DNA of 35,064 nt from CAYXVU01 sp964468725 (GTDB lineage: Bacteria > Acidobacteriota > Blastocatellia > UBA7656): contig CAYXVU010000040.1 of assembly GCA_964468725.1 (NCBI GenBank), forward strand, positions 1 to 35,064, written 5' to 3'. The position numbers and the translations under genes are program-made. The notes under the pieces are model-generated. The model saw only the letters and a program-made list of their open reading frames with translations, was not told the origin of the DNA and did not search any database. Shown one piece after another: positions 30,901 through 35,064 of this stretch. Position 1 is the first letter of the stretch. Each line of letters opens with the position of its first letter.

Positions 30901-32229
30901 AATACGATTCGCCTGACCTATGCGCATACGAGCCGTGCGGACAATGATGCGTTGTCGTTGATGGCGTCCGGCAAGTCACAGATCAGAATCGAAGGCTTCA
31001 CTAGTCGCAACGTCCGAGTCTTTGATGTGACCGACTCGCAACAAGTGAGCGAAATCGTACCGGCGATGAAAGCCACCGGCGCGAGCTTTGCCGCAGACCT
31101 CACGGTTCCGGGCATTGGGCAACGCCGCTTGCTGGCAATCACCGACGCGCGCATCAAATCGCCCGATGGCGTGCGCGCCCATCAACCTTCGAACTGGCAA
31201 GCGACTACTAATGGCGCAGACCTGTTGGTGATTACGCGCAGCGAAATGATGGCGAGCTTCGACGCCTTCAAAGCGTTGCGTGAAGCGCAAGGCATATCGG
31301 TTGCCATCATTGATGTCGAAGATGTCTATGACGAATTCAATTTCGGACACAAGTCGCCTGCCGCGCTCAGAGACTTCATCGCCTATGCGAAAAACAACTG
31401 GCGCAAAACGGCTCCACGCTATGTGCTGCTGGCAGGCGATGCCAGCCTCGACCCGAAGAATTATCTCGGTTATGGCGATACCGATTTCGTGCCGACGAAG
31501 TTGATTGACACGTCGTACATCGAAACGGCGAGTGACGATTGGTTTATCGGTGGGCGAGAAGATTTGGCTATCGGGCGGCTGCCGGTTCGTTCAGCGGAAG
31601 AGGCTGCTGCGGCAGTCGCTAAACTCATCGCCTATGAAAGAACGGAGATCGGTGACTCGGTCTTGCTGGTTGCCGACCGCAACGATGGCTACGATTTTGA
31701 ACGCGCCAACGACCGCTTGCGAAACTTGTTGCCTGCCCATCTGCAAGTCGAAGAGATTCGGCGCGGGCAAGTCGGCACAGCGACCGCCAAGCAGATGTTG
31801 CTCGATGCCATTGATCGCGGACAGCGCATCATCAATTACAACGGGCACGGTTCAAGCGCCGTGTGGCAATCGAATCTGCTGACGGTTGCTGATGCGCGGG
31901 CGTTGACCAATGGCAATCGGTTGCCACTGATTGCCCCAATGACGTGCCTGAACGGTTTCTTTCATGACCCGGTGAATGAGAGTTTGGCAGAAGCCCTGTT
32001 GCTCGCTGAAGGCGGCGGCGCGATTGCCGTATGGGCTTCAACGACGCTTGCCGAGCCCGCAGACCAATCGCTCATCAATGAAGCGTTCTATCGGATTCTC
32101 TTTGATGAGAAGATGGCATCGCTCACGCTCGGCGAAGTCGTCGCCCGCGCCAAACGCGACATCGCCAATGGCGATGTCAAACAGAGTTGGATTCTTTTTG
32201 GCGACCCGTCGCTGCGACTGAAGAGATGA
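27997..32229 (+). CDS. Exported gingipain-family (C25) cysteine peptidase with N-terminal propeller-like domain
   Basis: A 1410-residue secreted protein. The signal peptide lies in the first 55 residues (core FLAWLLTATLLAPTVIFG, cleavage near ARAQ). A propeller-like domain (about 140-620) contains NIPPDTTGAIG, DPRIVYDPYNDRWIVAAV, SDPQGSYFLFAFD and WADFPMLGFNKNWVTVTVNMF. Beta-rich linker domains follow (about 630-1090). The C-terminal C25 catalytic domain (about 1105-1405) has YVLLAGDASLDPKN, then the catalytic His1284 in NYNGHGS and nucleophile Cys1317 in APMTCLNGFF, ending QSWILFGDPSLRLK. Gingipains are secreted and may need proteolytic maturation; the large N-terminal part may act as a prodomain or binding module, which is inference. 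ATG 27997 follows GAGG at 8-base spacing. A longer ATG at 27907 adds a Cys-rich tail before the signal. No type IX sorting domain is seen at the C-terminus. Confidence 0.88.
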   Translation: MQGVHFQYRNWRSLSLAARRVTNPNNPFLAWLLTATLLAPTVIFGLPTRARAQTKSSVFETDMRAMASVQQEAVSPMASAVINFAQLSEQEAFRPLSQTTKPKAIHPPMTIQEPEVKGLAAQAEVVRRPSAPGTFMASHSPQANFLAEIDQAQGGGSAGTFNIPPDTTGAIGLNHVMVNANNNYKVQSKTDGSQLSLGSITAFWAATGAGGVFDPRIVYDPYNDRWIVAAVAGAQSANSAILVGVSQTSDPQGSYFLFAFDADSTNLTWADFPMLGFNKNWVTVTVNMFTIAGGTFSQGRALVLDYPSLRGGAVAGALVTGIGDFCLHPATTYSATENTLYLVTHLSSAAATYRLSTITGTPAAPTLTLGLAKIRTGGGWATHGGNSLPQQCLSGCPGTLARLDSGDVFIRGNVVFRHGFGGNPDGIWYAQTVALPAITPTHTAIQWTKINTSGNFVDGGRIEDPTATVNNGGKWYAYPTIAVNKFEHLVIGFSEFESDDFADAGYAVRFRDDAPGSMRDPVIYKEGEDYYDKDFGTGRQRWGDYSHTQVDPSNDSDIWTIQEYARLRQAPTVGGSNSKWGTWWANVPFAPTRADVQEFSATSYDSGQLIEWQTSYESDNLGFNVYKEIAGKRVKLNPHLLAGSALAAGPGTVMASGRIYSWWDGATKGEPTSYWLEEFDLRGNSIWHGPVLTSRTTGAPHLRDRAVFLSAVGNTSQISGQTRPVEPQAKLRSDALGSPNFGAQDAVKISISAEGWYRVSQPELLAAGLSGNVSPHSLQLFVDGQEQPICVTGASDGRFDAADAVEFYGLGLDTPSTKTRVYWLVVGKQKGKRIGKASSSLSVGATRSFLYAVERKDRGVYFTALANGDKENFFGSVITAEPIIQTVTLGNLDAAALTPAQLDITLQGVTFIAHQVNVRLNGYDIGDLRFDRQASGTAKLAVPHALLREGENQITLMTKGGQSDISLVNTIRLTYAHTSRADNDALSLMASGKSQIRIEGFTSRNVRVFDVTDSQQVSEIVPAMKATGASFAADLTVPGIGQRRLLAITDARIKSPDGVRAHQPSNWQATTNGADLLVITRSEMMASFDAFKALREAQGISVAIIDVEDVYDEFNFGHKSPAALRDFIAYAKNNWRKTAPRYVLLAGDASLDPKNYLGYGDTDFVPTKLIDTSYIETASDDWFIGGREDLAIGRLPVRSAEEAAAAVAKLIAYERTEIGDSVLLVADRNDGYDFERANDRLRNLLPAHLQVEEIRRGQVGTATAKQMLLDAIDRGQRIINYNGHGSSAVWQSNLLTVADARALTNGNRLPLIAPMTCLNGFFHDPVNESLAEALLLAEGGGAIAVWASTTLAEPADQSLINEAFYRILFDEKMASLTLGEVVARAKRDIANGDVKQSWILFGDPSLRLKR

Positions 32230-32250
32230 CGAGAGACAGAAGAGAGAATT

Positions 32251-32315
32251 CGGAAGACAGAAGGCGGATGGGGAGCAGAGGCGCACCACTGCTTCCCATC
32301 TGCCTTCTATCTCCG
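32251..32315. repeat. Hairpin repeat between convergent genes
   Basis: The core arms 32259-32277 and 32290-32308 pair at 17 of 19, and pairing extends outward to 32251 and 32315. The left flank 32245-32264 matches 17 of 20 bases with 4692-4711, so it is related to the inverted repeat at 4665-4780. It stands between the C25 peptidase gene (plus) and the MDR gene (minus) and may serve as a bidirectional terminator. Confidence 0.55.
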
Positions 32316-32330
32316 GTCTGCTGGCGGCGG

Positions 32331-33338
32331 TTAAACTTTGACGATCAGTTTGCCTTGATTCGAACCGTCGAAGAGTTTGTTGACCGCTTTGACGGTTTGA
32401 TCCAGCCCTTCCACCAGGTCTACGCGATATTTGAGTTTGCCTTCCATGTACCACTTGCCGAGTTCTTGAAAGGCCTCCTGCGCGCGATGCATGAAGTCCA
32501 TGACGATGAAGCCTTCGAGCCGCGCGCTCTTGATGAGCAACTGCACGAAGTTGTAAGGGCCGGGTACAGGCTCGGTAGCATTGTATTGCGAAATCAACCC
32601 GCACAGCGCGATGCGCGCGTGTTTGTTGATCTGTAGTAACACGGCGTCGAGAATTTTGCCGCCGACATTTTCAAAATAGACATCAATGCCGTTGGGGCAA
32701 TGCTGTTTCAGACTGGCCGCGAGGTTTTCGGTCTTGTAGTTGATGGCCGCGTCGTAGCCTAACTCTTCGGTAATCCATTTGCACTTCTCATCGCTGCCCG
32801 TAAGCCCGACGACGTGACAACCTTTGATCTTGCCGATCTGGCCGACCAGCGAACCGACTGCGCCCGCGGCTGTCGAGACGACGAGCGTCTCTCCGGCTTG
32901 CGGGTTGCCGATTTCAAGCAGCCCGAAATAGGCGGTCGCGCCGATATGGCTGAAGAGGCCGAGATAAGCGGTCATCGGCAAGCCGGGAATGATCGGCAGT
33001 TTGTTCAAAGTCTCGCCGTTCGAGGTGAAATACTCTTGCCAGCCAAAGAGGCCTTGCACGATGTCGCCCTCTTGAAAGTTCGGGTTGCGCGACTCTTCAA
33101 CGACGCCGATGCCGCCGCCGCGCATCACCTCACCGATGCGAACCGCTGGCAAGTAGGTATCCTCTTCGCCCGCCCAACCGCGATTGGTCGGGTCGAGCGA
33201 GAGATATTGATGATGCACCAACACCTCGCCGTCCTGAAGCGGCGCGACGGGGGTTTCGACCCATTGAAAATCCGAGTCTTTAATCAAGCCGACGGGATGC
33301 GCGGCCAGTCGCCACTGATGATTGATCTTTTCAGCCAT
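32331..33338 (-). CDS. NADP-dependent MDR oxidoreductase (zinc-independent, alkenal/curcumin reductase-like)
   Basis: A 335-residue cytosolic medium-chain dehydrogenase/reductase. It lacks the catalytic zinc Cys ligands and has LPIIPGLPMTAYLGLF before the Rossmann domain, as in prostaglandin reductase/CurA-type 2-alkenal reductases. The nucleotide-binding loop is VVSTAAGAVGSLVGQIGKIKG, and YDAAINYKTEN and FENVGGKILDAVL are typical of the group. It probably reduces alpha,beta-unsaturated carbonyls with NADPH. The start ATG 33338 has AAAAGGAG at 6 bases. It lies 72 bases downstream of the methyltransferase gene on the same strand and converges with the C25 gene across the hairpin repeat at 32251-32315. 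No functional link to the restriction-modification genes is evident. Confidence 0.92.
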   Translation of the reverse strand: MAEKINHQWRLAAHPVGLIKDSDFQWVETPVAPLQDGEVLVHHQYLSLDPTNRGWAGEEDTYLPAVRIGEVMRGGGIGVVEESRNPNFQEGDIVQGLFGWQEYFTSNGETLNKLPIIPGLPMTAYLGLFSHIGATAYFGLLEIGNPQAGETLVVSTAAGAVGSLVGQIGKIKGCHVVGLTGSDEKCKWITEELGYDAAINYKTENLAASLKQHCPNGIDVYFENVGGKILDAVLLQINKHARIALCGLISQYNATEPVPGPYNFVQLLIKSARLEGFIVMDFMHRAQEAFQELGKWYMEGKLKYRVDLVEGLDQTVKAVNKLFDGSNQGKLIVKV

Positions 33339-33410
33339 TCGATTCTCCTTTTCTATCTGGCAAGAGGGATGGCCAAGCGACAGCCTTCGGAGTTGCTGTT
33401 AGGCAATCTC

Positions 33411-34730
33411 TTATACCATCCGTGCCGGTTGACGCAGAACGACGATGTACTCTTTGAGCATGGTCGAATCGTGCGTCCCGGCGATATTGGTCGGACTGTT
33501 TTTCAACGGCATCCGCTTGTTCGGAATCGCCCGCTGAAAAGTTTCGACGTGATCGAAACCTGCGTCGGTAAAAAAGTCTTTAATGGCTTGATGGGTTGGC
33601 AGCGCCACGCCTTTCACCTTGCGGTTGCCAACTACATAACATACGTGCCCGCCGCTTTTGACAGTGGGCGAAAGATTGGCAATCGAATGTTGCAAGTCAT
33701 GATAAAAGGCTGCGACTTCGCGGGCGCGTTTATGATCTGCTTGAGCAATTTTTTCTACCGCCTGCTGAAGCGCCGGACTCGGCAACTGAGCAAGCCGTTT
33801 GGCAGACTTTCCACCCATCAATCTGTTATCTATCTTATCCGGCTCAGAAAGACCAAGCCAGGCAGCCGACAGCCGCGAGTATTGTCCGTAAGCGACCGTT
33901 GTCGGCGAATCGCCATACGGCGGCGAGGTTAAAATGATGTCTATGCTCTGCAATGCAATTTGGCTTGCAGGCACTGCCAGGACGCTATCGAAATCGCAAA
34001 CGGTTGCTTGCGGGCGGCGCGTGTGTTGACGAACCCGTTCGACAAAGGATTGCAGCCCTGCGCGATTACGACTCAGCTTCGAGGCGATGATTTTGCCGAC
34101 ATTTGGACGGAAGTTCGCCAGTCGCTCGGCATCGTAGCGATAGAGCTTGAACTCATCGTTTCGCGTGTTGGAGGACTCGCGCACGGTTTCGCTGAAGGCG
34201 ATTTGAAAGAAGCGGCGCGTCGCTTCTTCGTCAATCGCATCAATGAATGACTTGATGTGGGCGAGCGTTTCGATGACTTCCGGTTTGAACCAAAAGTCCA
34301 ACCGTTTGATGCCACTGATAGCAAAAGCCTGCGGCACAGGCGGAGGCGGCGCAGAGAGAAAGCGCAGGAAATCGGCTATCGTGGCATCAAGGAGTCGGCT
34401 TTCAATGAAACTCGTTTTGGCGCGGGCGATGAGTCGCGCCAGCGGATTCAAATCGGTTCCGATGCCATCCATGCCGCGCACCAGGCCTTCGACCAAAGAG
34501 GTGCCGGTTCCGCAATAGGGGTCGAAGAGGCGCATTGCCTTCGGCGCGAATTTGTCCAACAGTTTGCCCGCCACTTGTGGAATCATGCGCGCCGGATAGT
34601 CGTGATAGCAATGAGTGAGTTCGCGGGTTGACGCGCCGTAAAACGTCCAATCCTCCTGCGTCGCGCGCTGCGCTTGGTTGGCTTCTTCTTCGTTGAACAA
34701 ATTATGTTGCTTCGTGGATGGCATAATCAT
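33411..34730 (-). CDS. DNA methyltransferase of a restriction-modification system (N4-cytosine type likely)
   Basis: A 439-residue SAM-dependent DNA methyltransferase. Motif I (SAM binding) is LFDPYCGTGTS around residues 69-78. The catalytic motif IV is TSPPYGDS near 268-275; the SPPY form is typical of N4-cytosine methylases, though some N6-adenine enzymes share it. The order motif I, about 200 residues, motif IV is that of an alpha-like arrangement with the target-recognition domain in between. YHDYPARMIPQVAGKLL near the N-terminus is common in this group. The ATG at 34730 overlaps the stop of the upstream gene as ATGA; an ATG at 34724 is an alternative. The coupled gene looks like the cognate endonuclease, so this is a type II system and the methylase protects host DNA. 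Its sequence specificity is unknown. Confidence 0.85.
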   Translation of the reverse strand: MIMPSTKQHNLFNEEEANQAQRATQEDWTFYGASTRELTHCYHDYPARMIPQVAGKLLDKFAPKAMRLFDPYCGTGTSLVEGLVRGMDGIGTDLNPLARLIARAKTSFIESRLLDATIADFLRFLSAPPPPVPQAFAISGIKRLDFWFKPEVIETLAHIKSFIDAIDEEATRRFFQIAFSETVRESSNTRNDEFKLYRYDAERLANFRPNVGKIIASKLSRNRAGLQSFVERVRQHTRRPQATVCDFDSVLAVPASQIALQSIDIILTSPPYGDSPTTVAYGQYSRLSAAWLGLSEPDKIDNRLMGGKSAKRLAQLPSPALQQAVEKIAQADHKRAREVAAFYHDLQHSIANLSPTVKSGGHVCYVVGNRKVKGVALPTHQAIKDFFTDAGFDHVETFQRAIPNKRMPLKNSPTNIAGTHDSTMLKEYIVVLRQPARMV

Positions 34731-35064
34731 AGTTCCCGAACGGTTTTGAAAAGTAGGGGGAGTTTATCTTCACGCGCTCGAAACCCTGTGCCGTGATTGC
34801 GCGCGCTTGTGACTTTGTCGTGCAGGCGTAGATCAATCAGTATATTCCCAGCCCAAATTTGATTGCGAATGATTTGCGGAGATGTGCCTTCGAGTAGTTG
34901 CGCACGGTCGAACTTGAACCATTCAATCTTTCCCCTTATTTCATGAAATGCGCTAACCAAGATGAGCGCGGGGATTTTTTGTGCAAATCGTGCTGCTAAA
35001 GTTTTTACATCCCACTCGGCTACAACTTCGCCAGATATATGGCGAACGGAGATGAGATCATCTT
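34727..35064 (-). CDS. C-terminal part of a probable type II restriction endonuclease (MvaI/BcnI-like), runs off the window
   Basis: The frame is open from the right edge of the window to the TGA at 34727, giving at least 112 residues; the start lies outside. The visible part alternates strands and helices: GEVVAEWDVKTLAARF, PALILVSAFHEIRGKIEWF, then GNILIDLRLH and RNHGTGFRARED near the C-terminus. From memory, ILIDLRLH followed by RNHGTxFR resembles the end of MvaI/BcnI-family endonucleases, which have a catalytic-domain C-terminus with conserved His and Arg; a search is needed to confirm it. The position supports the call: the gene overlaps the methyltransferase start by ATGA. A TTG at 34960 could seem a start but lies inside the open frame. 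Confidence 0.55.
   Translation of the reverse strand, partial: DDLISVRHISGEVVAEWDVKTLAARFAQKIPALILVSAFHEIRGKIEWFKFDRAQLLEGTSPQIIRNQIWAGNILIDLRLHDKVTSARNHGTGFRAREDKLPLLFKTVREL

Noticed and set aside
32814..33932. 372-codon plus-strand open frame spanning the MDR and methyltransferase genes
   Set aside because: It crosses two well supported genes on the other strand and shows no domain.
34727..34960. A complete 77-codon gene starting at TTG 34960
   Set aside because: The frame stays open to the window edge, so this is the end of a longer gene.

Overview
This window looks like a chromosomal segment of an acidobacterium, most likely of the class Blastocatellia. The basis is inference from gene content: a PSMA-like M28 peptidase beside an atypical creatininase-like protein, a DUF4350 protein, FG-GAP and C25 secreted proteins, and moderately high GC with dense bacterial coding. 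No 16S or other decisive marker is present. KdsA and several signal-peptide proteins argue for a Gram-negative envelope. I see no insertion sequence, CRISPR array, tRNA or rRNA gene.

Layout, left to right. Positions 139-2650 (minus) hold an M20 peptidase and a HMGL-like/LeuA-like condensing enzyme. Positions 2757-5729 (minus) form a surface polysaccharide cluster: WecG/TagA-type glycosyltransferase, DPM1/ArnC-type GT2 and a nucleotide-sugar epimerase. A TPR protein follows (5832-6746). Positions 6932-9765 (minus) hold an ECF sigma factor, a membrane anti-sigma candidate, a CnrX/ZraP-like periplasmic sensor, an unknown exported protein and an exported rhodanese. Positions 9938-17695 carry a luciferase-like oxidoreductase (plus), then on the minus strand a YtcJ-type amidohydrolase, a DUF4350 protein, a degenerate M1-peptidase/TPR protein, KdsA and a small helical protein. 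Positions 18063-21440 carry a coiled-coil protein with a structured leader (plus), then the M28 peptidase and creatininase-like pair (minus). Positions 21645-32229 (plus) are a run of redox and secreted proteins: a [2Fe-2S] protein, 1-Cys peroxiredoxin, SurA-like/DsbA-like fusion, a 14-repeat FG-GAP double propeller and a 1410-residue C25 (gingipain-family) peptidase. The right end (minus) has a quinone-oxidoreductase-like MDR enzyme and a restriction-modification pair whose endonuclease gene runs off the window.

The most interesting signal is regulatory. The ECF sigma gene and the rhodanese gene downstream of its cluster carry the same bipartite promoter on the minus strand: TGTAACCGAA, exactly 12 bases, then GCGTTTATCG or GCGTATATCG. 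This points to an autoregulated ECF regulon that joins a sigma/anti-sigma/periplasmic sensor module, built like the CnrYXH metal-sensing system, to an exported sulfur-transfer-type protein. Other points are a long inverted repeat overlapping the epimerase 3' end with a related element at 32251-32315, three genes with -10 boxes 9-12 bases before ATG (likely leaderless mRNAs), a pseudo-M1 peptidase, and a creatininase homologue lacking canonical metal ligands.
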